A program made the position numbers and the translations under genes. A DNA stretch of 64,000 nt from Aestuariivivens marinum. Its GTDB lineage: Bacteria; Bacteroidota; Bacteroidia; Flavobacteriales; Flavobacteriaceae. Position 1 is the stretch's first letter. The number at the start of each line of letters is the position of its first letter. Location of the stretch: assembly GCF_022662175.1 (NCBI RefSeq), contig NZ_JAKMCR010000001.1, forward strand, positions 434,001 through 498,000. Reading direction: 5' to 3'. The notes under the pieces are model-generated. The model saw nothing but the letters and a program-made list of their open reading frames with translations, was not told the origin of the DNA and did not search any database. Below, in pieces: positions 27,362-34,598 of the stretch.

Positions 27362-28093
27362 ATGATTAATCTATTACAGGTGAAAAATCTACTTCTTGTT
27401 ACTGTATTATTATTTTCATCATACACCTATAGCCAAAATCTTACCGGTAAACAGCTATTGGAAAAGGCAGTTCAATACCACGACCCCAATGGAAATTGGA
27501 ACACCTTTCAAGGGCACTTGTCCATCACAATGGAAACACCCAACAAACCCAATAGGGACAGTGCCATTTTTATTGATTTGCCAAATCAATTCTTTTCAGT
27601 AAAATCAACTATTGAAGATAACACTTCAGAATATATTATAAATAAAGACAGTATTACTATTGTTTTTAACGGGAATAAAAATCCTTCAGAAGACATTTTA
27701 AAACAAAACAATTTAAGCAAGGCCAGGGCATCGCTCTATAAAAACTATTACACTTATTTATATGGGTTGCCCATGAAATTAAACGATCCGGGCACCATAA
27801 TACACGATACGGTTGAAGAGAAAACATTTAAAGGCAAAACCTATTGGGTTTTAAAAGTTACTTATGAGAAAGAAGTGGGGAAAGACACTTGGTATTTTTA
27901 CTTTGATAAGCACGCTTATAATATGGAAGTCTATCAATTTTACCATGATGAATCCAAAAATGATGGCGAATACATTTTATTAAGAGGTGAAGAAACTATT
28001 AACGATATAAAAATGCCAAAAATTAGAGTTTGGTACACAAACAAAGATGACAAGCATTTAGGCACTGATATTTTAAAATCTTCTAAACAATAA
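27362..28093 (+). CDS. exported protein of unknown function (DUF6503-like)
   Basis: A 243-residue secreted protein with a signal peptide cleaved near YTYSQN. The body begins LTGKQLLEKAVQYHDPNGNW and continues as antiparallel beta strands ending KIRVWYTNKDDKHLGTD. This resembles a family of flavobacterial outer-membrane-lipoprotein-sorting-like proteins of unknown role. The ATG at 27362 gives the longest form. A GTG at 27380 (MKNLLLVTV) gives a more typical signal peptide and could be the true start. The stop is 2 bp before the chloride channel gene, so the two are co-transcribed. Confidence 0.65.
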   Translation: MINLLQVKNLLLVTVLLFSSYTYSQNLTGKQLLEKAVQYHDPNGNWNTFQGHLSITMETPNKPNRDSAIFIDLPNQFFSVKSTIEDNTSEYIINKDSITIVFNGNKNPSEDILKQNNLSKARASLYKNYYTYLYGLPMKLNDPGTIIHDTVEEKTFKGKTYWVLKVTYEKEVGKDTWYFYFDKHAYNMEVYQFYHDESKNDGEYILLRGEETINDIKMPKIRVWYTNKDDKHLGTDILKSSKQ

Positions 28094-28095
28094 CA

Positions 28096-29877
28096 ATGAC
28101 CTTTAAAAGTTTATTGCGTCAATTTTTAATTTGGAAATACAAACATATTTCCGAGCAACAATTCATTTACGCTTTAAGTATTTTGGTAGGTTTTTTAGCG
28201 GGTATTGGTACTGTATCCTTAAAAAACTTAACCCACTCTATAAGATTACTTTTTGAACTGGATTTTTTTAAGGATTACCAAAGCTCAATGTATTTTATTT
28301 TCCCAATAATAGGTTTGTTATTGGTTTATATTATTAAACAAACTTGGTTAAAAAAACACATTGGGCATGGCATTTCTACAACGCTACATGCCATCTCAAA
28401 ACTCAATGGTATAATTCCCAGATACAATATCTATGCGGCTTTAATTACAGCACCATTAACAGTAGGTTTTGGTGGATCGGTAGGACTCCAAGGGCCGGCA
28501 GTAAGTGTTGGGGCTGCTTTAGGTTCTAACACCGCCCGGTTGTTTCATATGAACACAAAAACCCGAATGCTATTAATAGGCTGTGCAGCAGCAGGAGCAA
28601 TGGCATCCATGTTTAAAGCGCCCATTGCCGCTATAATTTTTGCCGTAGAAATCTTTAGCTTGGATATTGCTTTTGGCTCTTTGGTCCCACTTTTACTAGC
28701 TTCGGTTTCGGCAGTGATAACATCCTATTTCTTTTTGGGCACAGATGTTCTGCTGCGCTTTGAACTGATTGATAAATTTGAAATTAACGATATTCTTTTC
28801 TATATTGTTTTAGGATTAGTTACTGCCCTTGCTTCCGTTTATTTTTCAAAAGTATTTTTTGCTATTACCAATTTCTTTAAGCAATTTGAAAGTCGGGCAA
28901 AACGCTTGTTAATTGGCGGACTTGCCATTGGCACCATGCTTTATGTTATTCCTCCGCTTTATGGTGAAGGTTATGGTATAATGAACAACCTTTTAAAAGG
29001 TGATCACTTGGCCGCCATTGGCACTACTCCTTTTAATTTAGACCTTTCCAATATCTGGATAGTAATAGCCTTATTACTTGGCATATCAGTTTTTAAAGCC
29101 ATTGCCATGACTACTACATTTGGCGCAGGTGGTGTTGGAGGTGTATTTATTCCCACCCTGGTTATGGGCAGTGCTTTAGGTAATGCCTTTGCTAAAATTA
29201 TCAATAACATTGGATTCGATTTTCATGTATCTGAATCCAATTTTACCCTAATTGGAATGACTGGTCTAATGGCAGGCGTACTTCATGCCCCATTGACTGC
29301 CATATTCCTTATTGCAGAAATTACCGGCGGCTATGAATTATTTGTCCCTTTAATGTTGGTTTCTGCCATTTCGTTTGCCATTACAAAATACTATGTATCA
29401 CATTCTATTTACACATTGAAATTGGCCGAACGTGGTGAATTAATCACCCATAATAAAGATCAAAATGTGCTAATGGTTTTGGATATTGACAAAGTAATTG
29501 AAACCAATTTTATTATTTTAAAGCCAGACATGACTTTAGGCGAAATATTAAAAAAGGCCGTTGCAAAATCTTCCAGAAACCACTTCCCTGTGGTCAATGA
29601 CAAGCATGAATTTCTAGGCGTTATTAGGTTAGATGATATAAGACACATGATGTTTGATGCAAATCTTTATGACAAAGTAGATGCCTCTAGTTTAATGCAT
29701 GCTGATTATGGTATTATTGATTACGACCATGATTCAATGAACGATATTATGGAACAATTTAAAACTACTGGCGCATGGAACTTGCCTGTAATTAAAGATG
29801 GTAAATATTACGGTTACATATCAAAATCGAAACTATTAACGGCGTACCGTAGACAATTGATTAACTTCACACAATAA
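28096..29877 (+). CDS. ClC family chloride channel/antiporter with CBS domains
   Basis: A 593-residue membrane protein. Selectivity-filter motifs of ClC proteins are visible: GFGGSVGLQGPAVSVGAALG (the GSxGxEGP motif with Gln in place of the gating Glu), GAGGVGGVFIPTLVMG (GxFxP) and the central pore helix motifs. Residues about 455-590 form two CBS domains, for example NHFPVVNDKHEFLGVIRLDD. A Gln at the external gating Glu position suggests altered or channel-like transport. It sits in a short operon with its neighbours. Confidence 0.92.
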   Translation: MTFKSLLRQFLIWKYKHISEQQFIYALSILVGFLAGIGTVSLKNLTHSIRLLFELDFFKDYQSSMYFIFPIIGLLLVYIIKQTWLKKHIGHGISTTLHAISKLNGIIPRYNIYAALITAPLTVGFGGSVGLQGPAVSVGAALGSNTARLFHMNTKTRMLLIGCAAAGAMASMFKAPIAAIIFAVEIFSLDIAFGSLVPLLLASVSAVITSYFFLGTDVLLRFELIDKFEINDILFYIVLGLVTALASVYFSKVFFAITNFFKQFESRAKRLLIGGLAIGTMLYVIPPLYGEGYGIMNNLLKGDHLAAIGTTPFNLDLSNIWIVIALLLGISVFKAIAMTTTFGAGGVGGVFIPTLVMGSALGNAFAKIINNIGFDFHVSESNFTLIGMTGLMAGVLHAPLTAIFLIAEITGGYELFVPLMLVSAISFAITKYYVSHSIYTLKLAERGELITHNKDQNVLMVLDIDKVIETNFIILKPDMTLGEILKKAVAKSSRNHFPVVNDKHEFLGVIRLDDIRHMMFDANLYDKVDASSLMHADYGIIDYDHDSMNDIMEQFKTTGAWNLPVIKDGKYYGYISKSKLLTAYRRQLINFTQ

Positions 29878-29887
29878 TCATATTATC

Positions 29888-30124
29888 ATGAAGTATTTTA
29901 TATTCATCTTTTTTTTAGCATCGACAGGAAGTATTCTTTTTGGTTATTTTTTTGCTTCAGAATATGCCCAAAAATATATTGGTTTCGGTGTTATAGGTTT
30001 GTTTTTAGTGGTATTTCCTTTGTTTGGCTATTACCGTTGGAAAGACAAAAATTTAAAAGACTATATGCTCACTAAAGAAAATCTAGATAAGATGAGAGAA
30101 AGCCAAAAAGAAAAGAAGTATTGA
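29888..30124 (+). CDS. small membrane protein of unknown function
   Basis: A 78-residue protein with two hydrophobic segments (residues about 3-22 and 33-49), then a basic cytoplasmic tail RWKDKNLKDYMLTKENLDK. It starts 10 bp after the chloride channel gene on the same strand, so it is likely the last gene of that operon. I do not recognise a family. Confidence 0.65.
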   Translation: MKYFIFIFFLASTGSILFGYFFASEYAQKYIGFGVIGLFLVVFPLFGYYRWKDKNLKDYMLTKENLDKMRESQKEKKY

Positions 30125-30166
30125 TTTTCTATGCAAGAATCTGAAACGGGTTCAGACTGATATAGG

Positions 30167-30616
30167 TCAATTCAAATTTCGTTTTTCAATAAAAAAACGC
30201 TTTAAAAGTGAACCCGCTTCTTGTTCCAAAACACCACCTTGCATCACTGTTTTAGGATGGAGTTTTGTTTTTAAATGGATACACCCACGCTCTAAGTCCC
30301 TAGCGCCATACACAATTTTCGATATTTGGCTCCAATATAAAGCACCGGCACACATTTGACAGGGTTCTAAAGTAACGTATAACGTACAGTTGTGAAGGTA
30401 CTTACCTCCTAAAAAATTAGCTGCTGCTGTAATAGCCTGCATTTCGGCATGTGCGGTTACATCGTTTAGCGTTTCAGTGAGATTATGGCCTCTGGCAATA
30501 ATTTTATTATCGATAACGATAACCGCCCCCACAGGAATCTCGCCCCTATCGAAAGCCAGTTCGGCTTCCTGCAAGGCTTTATTCATGAAATAGGTGTCGT
30601 CAAAAATATTTTCCAT
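30167..30616 (-). CDS. tadA: tRNA-specific adenosine deaminase / nucleoside deaminase
   Basis: A 149-residue zinc deaminase of the TadA type, which converts adenosine-34 to inosine in tRNA-Arg. The zinc ligands and catalytic Glu are in VTAHAEMQAI (HAE) and TLEPCQMCAGAL (PCxxC). I start at the ATG at 30616 (MENIFDDTYFMNKAL), because the longer frame would run into the divergent dxs gene and is not like the family. The -7 box TATTTTTG ends 4 bp before this ATG. A weak 6-bp hairpin lies between its 3' end and the upstream convergent gene. Confidence 0.92.
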   Translation of the reverse strand: MENIFDDTYFMNKALQEAELAFDRGEIPVGAVIVIDNKIIARGHNLTETLNDVTAHAEMQAITAAANFLGGKYLHNCTLYVTLEPCQMCAGALYWSQISKIVYGARDLERGCIHLKTKLHPKTVMQGGVLEQEAGSLLKRFFIEKRNLN

Positions 30617-30620
30617 AGCA

Positions 30621-30650
30621 CAAAAATACAATTTCATTCTCGTACTTTTG
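30621..30650. promoter_or_regulatory. compact divergent leaderless promoters of tadA and dxs
   Basis: The whole tadA-dxs gap is 38 bp. On the minus strand TATTTTTG (30628-30621) is followed by TGCT and the tadA ATG. On the plus strand TACTTTTG (30643-30650) is followed by CTAG and the dxs GTG. Both -7 boxes match TAnnTTTG and both are exactly 4 bp from their start codon. No TTTG -33 element is seen for either. Confidence 0.6.
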
Positions 30651-30654
30651 CTAG

Positions 30655-32409
30655 GTGAAAAAAACAATATTAAACCATATTAATTCACCAAAGGAATTGC
30701 GTTCACTAAAGCCCGAGCAATTATGCCAACTTGCCAAAGAGCTTCGTGAATTCATTATAAATATTGTCGCCACTAAAGAAGGCCATTTGGGTGCTAGTTT
30801 AGGTGTTGTGGAACTTACCATTGCCTTGCACTACGTGTTTAATACGCCCGAAGATTTACTTATTTGGGATGTAGGGCACCAAGCGTACGGTCATAAGCTA
30901 TTGACTGGAAGACGAGAGCAATTTCATACCAATAGACAACTCGGTGGTATAAGCGGATTCCCAAAACGAGAGGAAAGTGAATATGATACGTTTGGTGTAG
31001 GACATGCCTCAACATCCATTTCGGCCGCTTTGGGTATGGCTATCGCTTCACAACTTAAGGGTGAAAACAGGCATCATATTGCCGTAATTGGTGATGCCAG
31101 TATTGCCAGCGGTATGGCTTTTGAAGGGCTCAACCATGCTGGAGTAACAGACGCGAATCTGTTGGTAATTTTAAATGATAATGCCATAGGTATAGATCCT
31201 AGTGTTGGTGCACTAAAGCAATATTTAACCAATGTGAAAAAGGGCACACAAAAGCAGGATAATATTTTTGAAGCTTTAAACTTTAACTATTCTGGCCCTG
31301 TAGATGGCCATGATTTAAATGCCCTAATTTCTGAGCTGCAAGGTTTAAAAACCGTAAAAGGCCCCAAATTCCTACATGTTATCACGACAAAGGGAAAAGG
31401 CTTAAAACAAGCCGAAAAAGATCAAGTAAAATACCATGCCCCTGGAAAATTCGACTCAAAAACTGGTGAAATATTTGCCAAATCTGCCTTGAAGCAGCCA
31501 CCTAAATACCAAGATGTTTTTGGGCATACCATTGTTGAACTAGCCAAAGCAAATAAAAACATTGTAGGCATTACACCAGCTATGCCAACGGGAAGTTCCT
31601 TAAAATACATGATGGCCGAAATCCCAGATCGAGCGTTTGATGTAGGCATTGCCGAACAACATGCAGTAACTATGGCCGCAGGTATGGCAACTCAAGGTTT
31701 AGTCCCTTTTTGTAATATCTATTCTACCTTTTTACAACGTGCTTACGATCAGGTAATCCATGATGTGGCCTTACAAAAACTTCCCGTTGTTTTCTGCCTA
31801 GACCGGGCAGGATTGGTTGGCGAAGATGGCGCAACACACCATGGTACTTTTGATTTGGCCTATTTAAGATGCATCCCTAACCTCATCGTTTTTGCACCAA
31901 GAAATGAGGTGGAATTACGCAACATGATGTTCACAGCGCAGTTAGGCTTAGATTTACCGATAGCCATTCGCTACCCCCGTGGCCGAGGAATTACCCTAAA
32001 TTGGAAACAACCGTTTTCTAAGATTGAAATTGGGAAAGGCATTCAATTAAAGAAAGGTAACAAAGTGGCTGTTTTGAGTATAGGCAGCATTGCCAAAAAT
32101 GTTACTGAAGCTATTCAAAGTTTGGATTTCTCGCACTATGATATGCGTTTTGTAAAACCATTGGATGAGACATTATTAGATTATATTTTTAGCACTTACA
32201 AATCCATTGTTACAGTGGAAGATGGCACCATTAGAGGTGGTTTTGGTAGTGGGGTTTTGGAATTTGCCTCAGAGCACAACTACACAAACCCAATCAAACT
32301 TTTGGGTATTCCAGATGTATTTATAGAACATGGTAATGTAGATGAATTACAGAGTGCAATTGGTCTGGATACCAAAAGTCTACAAAATTATTTTAAGGGT
32401 TTAATGTAA
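30655..32409 (+). CDS. dxs: 1-deoxy-D-xylulose-5-phosphate synthase
   Basis: This thiamine-diphosphate enzyme starts the MEP pathway of isoprenoid synthesis from pyruvate and glyceraldehyde 3-phosphate. The N-terminal block ATKEGHLGASLGVVELTIAL, the WDVGHQAYGHKLLTGRR histidine region, the ThDP motif VIGDASIASGMAFEGLNH and the DRAGLVGEDGATHHGTFD block are intact. At 584 residues it is somewhat shorter than the E. coli enzyme, as is usual in Bacteroidetes. The start is GTG at 30655 (MKKTILNHINSP); no ATG fits. A leaderless message is predicted. Confidence 0.96.
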   Translation: MKKTILNHINSPKELRSLKPEQLCQLAKELREFIINIVATKEGHLGASLGVVELTIALHYVFNTPEDLLIWDVGHQAYGHKLLTGRREQFHTNRQLGGISGFPKREESEYDTFGVGHASTSISAALGMAIASQLKGENRHHIAVIGDASIASGMAFEGLNHAGVTDANLLVILNDNAIGIDPSVGALKQYLTNVKKGTQKQDNIFEALNFNYSGPVDGHDLNALISELQGLKTVKGPKFLHVITTKGKGLKQAEKDQVKYHAPGKFDSKTGEIFAKSALKQPPKYQDVFGHTIVELAKANKNIVGITPAMPTGSSLKYMMAEIPDRAFDVGIAEQHAVTMAAGMATQGLVPFCNIYSTFLQRAYDQVIHDVALQKLPVVFCLDRAGLVGEDGATHHGTFDLAYLRCIPNLIVFAPRNEVELRNMMFTAQLGLDLPIAIRYPRGRGITLNWKQPFSKIEIGKGIQLKKGNKVAVLSIGSIAKNVTEAIQSLDFSHYDMRFVKPLDETLLDYIFSTYKSIVTVEDGTIRGGFGSGVLEFASEHNYTNPIKLLGIPDVFIEHGNVDELQSAIGLDTKSLQNYFKGLM

Positions 32410-32428
32410 ACAAATAGTCAAAAAAAGG

Positions 32429-33772
32429 TTAACTAATATTAATCCCTCTAATTTTGTTAAACAACATAATTGCATAACTATCGGACATGTTAGACACAAA
32501 ACTGCAAACCGACAATAACCTGATATACAAGGAATTATTAATAGCCTTAAAATTTTCTGGTAAAAGATGCATAATCAATTTATCGTAATTTGATGCTTTA
32601 TTATCATGTGTATTGTTAATTGCAGTTGTAAACACATTCAATAAATCAGACAGCACCCTGTATCCCGCAATTTCTTTTTCCACAACATCCTTACTTTGAT
32701 AAACTTTTTCGACACTTATCTTTATAATATCCCTTATTTGTGCTTCATAGGTACTTTTATCAAGTAAGGCACAATCGAATTTACCACTTAAAATGGCTTC
32801 TTCGTTAGCCATAAATATTTCTACGGCTTCGTTGATTAGTGTACCTATAGCTAATGCCCTTAAGTAACCAACACGATCTTTTTTTGTGGAAAGCGCATAA
32901 TAATTCTCTGGTCTTATGGTATTTCTAATGATTTTTGACAGGTATTCCAGAGCAAATTCTTCTTGAATCAGCCCCAAATTAATACCATCTTCAAAATCTA
33001 TGATGGTATAGCAGATATCATCGGCAGCTTCAACCAAATAGGTTAAAGGATGGCGTGAATAACTAAAGTCATTTTGACTGCGCTGCAACAATCCCAATTC
33101 GTTAACTACATCAGCAAAAATCTCTTTTTCACTTTGAAAAAAACCATATTTTTTATCGGCAATATGGTTTGTTGGCTTTTTGGGAAGCGACTCCTTCGGG
33201 TATTTCATGAAAGCCCCCAAGGTCGCATAACTCAATCGCAAACCTCCATGCCGTCCAGCCTTACTTTCTGTTAATATTTTAAATCCGTTGGCATTGCCTT
33301 CAAAATCACATAAATCTTGATATTCTTTGAGCGTTAATTGCTTTTGAAACATCTTCCCTTTACCATTCTTAAAAAACTCACCAATAGCTTTTTCCCCCGA
33401 ATGACCGAATGGCGGATTACCAATATCGTGAGCCAAGGCAGCGGCGGCAACAATAGCTCCAAAATCATTGGCTTTATATCCATGAATGTTTTTTAAATGC
33501 GGATGCTTTTCAATTAATTTTTGCCCTACCTTTCTTCCCAATGAACGTCCTACCACACTAACTTCCAAGCTGTGTGTTAAACGGGTATGGACAAAATCTG
33601 TTTTAGATAGTGGTATAACCTGTGTTTTATCTTGTAAACTCCTAAATTCCGAAGAAAAAATGATGCGATCGTAATCCACTTCAAAACCTAATCGGGTTTC
33701 ATCCTGCTCTTTTCTTATACGTTTATTAGTATCGCCAAAGCGCTTTAAGGATAATAACTGCTCCCAGTTCAT
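32429..33772 (-). CDS. dgt: deoxyguanosinetriphosphate triphosphohydrolase-like (dNTPase)
   Basis: A 447-residue HD-domain enzyme that splits dGTP (or other dNTPs) to the nucleoside and triphosphate. Metal ligands are seen as VHTRLTHSLEVS (H), ALAHDIGNPPFGHSGE (HD) and the later LVEAADDICYTIIDFED (D). Length and motifs match the Dgt family. A TAAATTTA element lies 4 bp before the ATG, one base off the -7 consensus. The gene is divergent from the phosphate region to the right. Confidence 0.94.
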   Translation of the reverse strand: MNWEQLLSLKRFGDTNKRIRKEQDETRLGFEVDYDRIIFSSEFRSLQDKTQVIPLSKTDFVHTRLTHSLEVSVVGRSLGRKVGQKLIEKHPHLKNIHGYKANDFGAIVAAAALAHDIGNPPFGHSGEKAIGEFFKNGKGKMFQKQLTLKEYQDLCDFEGNANGFKILTESKAGRHGGLRLSYATLGAFMKYPKESLPKKPTNHIADKKYGFFQSEKEIFADVVNELGLLQRSQNDFSYSRHPLTYLVEAADDICYTIIDFEDGINLGLIQEEFALEYLSKIIRNTIRPENYYALSTKKDRVGYLRALAIGTLINEAVEIFMANEEAILSGKFDCALLDKSTYEAQIRDIIKISVEKVYQSKDVVEKEIAGYRVLSDLLNVFTTAINNTHDNKASNYDKLIMHLLPENFKAINNSLYIRLLSVCSFVSNMSDSYAIMLFNKIRGINIS

Positions 33773-33833
33773 AGTATAAATTTATGTTTGGGCAATATAA
33801 ATAAATTCAACAAAAAAGCGAGCTCAAACTTGT

Positions 33834-33910
33834 TAACATTAGCGTAACATTTTAATCACTGTTCTTTAAAGTTAACTTAACATAAAACTTATATAAAGCC
33901 TGTTTATTTG
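33834..33910 (+). promoter_or_regulatory. Pho-box-like array 1 and promoter
   Basis: TAACA pentamers stand on an 11-bp pitch at 33834, 33845 and 33878, with weaker matches between (TCACT at 33856, TAAAG at 33867). The -7-like TTTATTTG ends at 33910. The strong sites lie 76, 65 and 32 bp before its last G. Direct repeats on an 11-bp pitch upstream of a -7 or -10 element are the layout of PhoB binding sites. The predicted leader to the ATG at 33934 is about 19 nt. Confidence 0.65.
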
Positions 33911-33933
33911 CATTATCATTTTAGAGCGAACTA

Positions 33934-34323
33934 ATGAGACCCTTTTTAATACTTCTAACTTTCTTTTTTACAGCCTTATGTTTTTCTCAAAACTCAGGTT
34001 CTATTAGTGGTGTTTTATTAGATTCAGAATCTGTTAACGAACCTCTATCATTTGCGAAAGTTGAATTAAAAGAAACTGGAGCCGAGTTTATATCAGATGA
34101 AAAAGGAGAGTTCAAGTTTAGCAATCTAACCGAAGGAACTTATACCTTACTTGCAAGCTTTGTGGGTTATAACAATAAAGAACTTAAAATAAAGGTAGTT
34201 TCTGGAAAAACAGCCCAAATTAAATTACCTCTTACTGCAAGCACTATCTCTCTGGATGAGTTGGTATTAACATTGGCCAGTGTCGATTCTGAAACTAAAA
34301 CAGACCAATCATCCGCACAATAA
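33934..34323 (+). CDS. stand-alone carboxypeptidase-regulatory-like domain, paralogue of the next receptor's N-terminus
   Basis: A 129-residue secreted protein with a signal peptide ending near LCFSQN. The rest is one CarboxypepD_reg-like beta-sandwich (GSISGVLLDSESVNEPLSFA ... LASFVGYNNKELKIKVVSGK). It then keeps the plug-entry-like sequence ISLDELVLTLASVDSET and stops. It aligns along its whole length with residues 1 to about 125 of the TonB receptor downstream (GSIVGKLTDKEYNNEPLAFA, SLDEVVITTTTKRESET). It lacks plug and barrel. It may be the remnant of a duplication or a small periplasmic protein. Confidence 0.75.
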   Translation: MRPFLILLTFFFTALCFSQNSGSISGVLLDSESVNEPLSFAKVELKETGAEFISDEKGEFKFSNLTEGTYTLLASFVGYNNKELKIKVVSGKTAQIKLPLTASTISLDELVLTLASVDSETKTDQSSAQ

Positions 34324-34498
34324 TCAACGGATTAATTCCAATATTTCCATAACTATATTTTCTTTTGAAATTGTTACAAAACTTAAGAAATAAGTTTTTA
34401 TTCTCTATCTCCATAATTCCCGTAAGCATTAATTATCAATACCCTGAAATGCTATGTTAATTAATTGTAATCAATAAGCACAGAAACCCATAACAAGG

Positions 34499-34575
34499 TA
34501 ACATTTAGCTAACACTTTTATTACGGTTCTTTAATCTCAAGATAACATTAGGTTTACAAAACGGCGGTTTCTTTG
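34499..34575 (+). promoter_or_regulatory. Pho-box-like array 2 and promoter of the TonB receptor
   Basis: TAACA or TTACA pentamers lie at 34499, 34510, 34543 and 34554, with weaker ones at 34521 (TTACG) and 34532 (TAATC). This is six positions on a strict 11-bp pitch. TTTCTTTG ends at 34575 and the sites are 76, 65, 54, 43, 32 and 21 bp before its G, the same register as array 1. The sequence TTCTTTGCAGC is shared with the porin promoter. The predicted leader is about 19 nt. Confidence 0.7.
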
Positions 34576-34598
34576 CAGCAGAATTGATAATAAAACTA

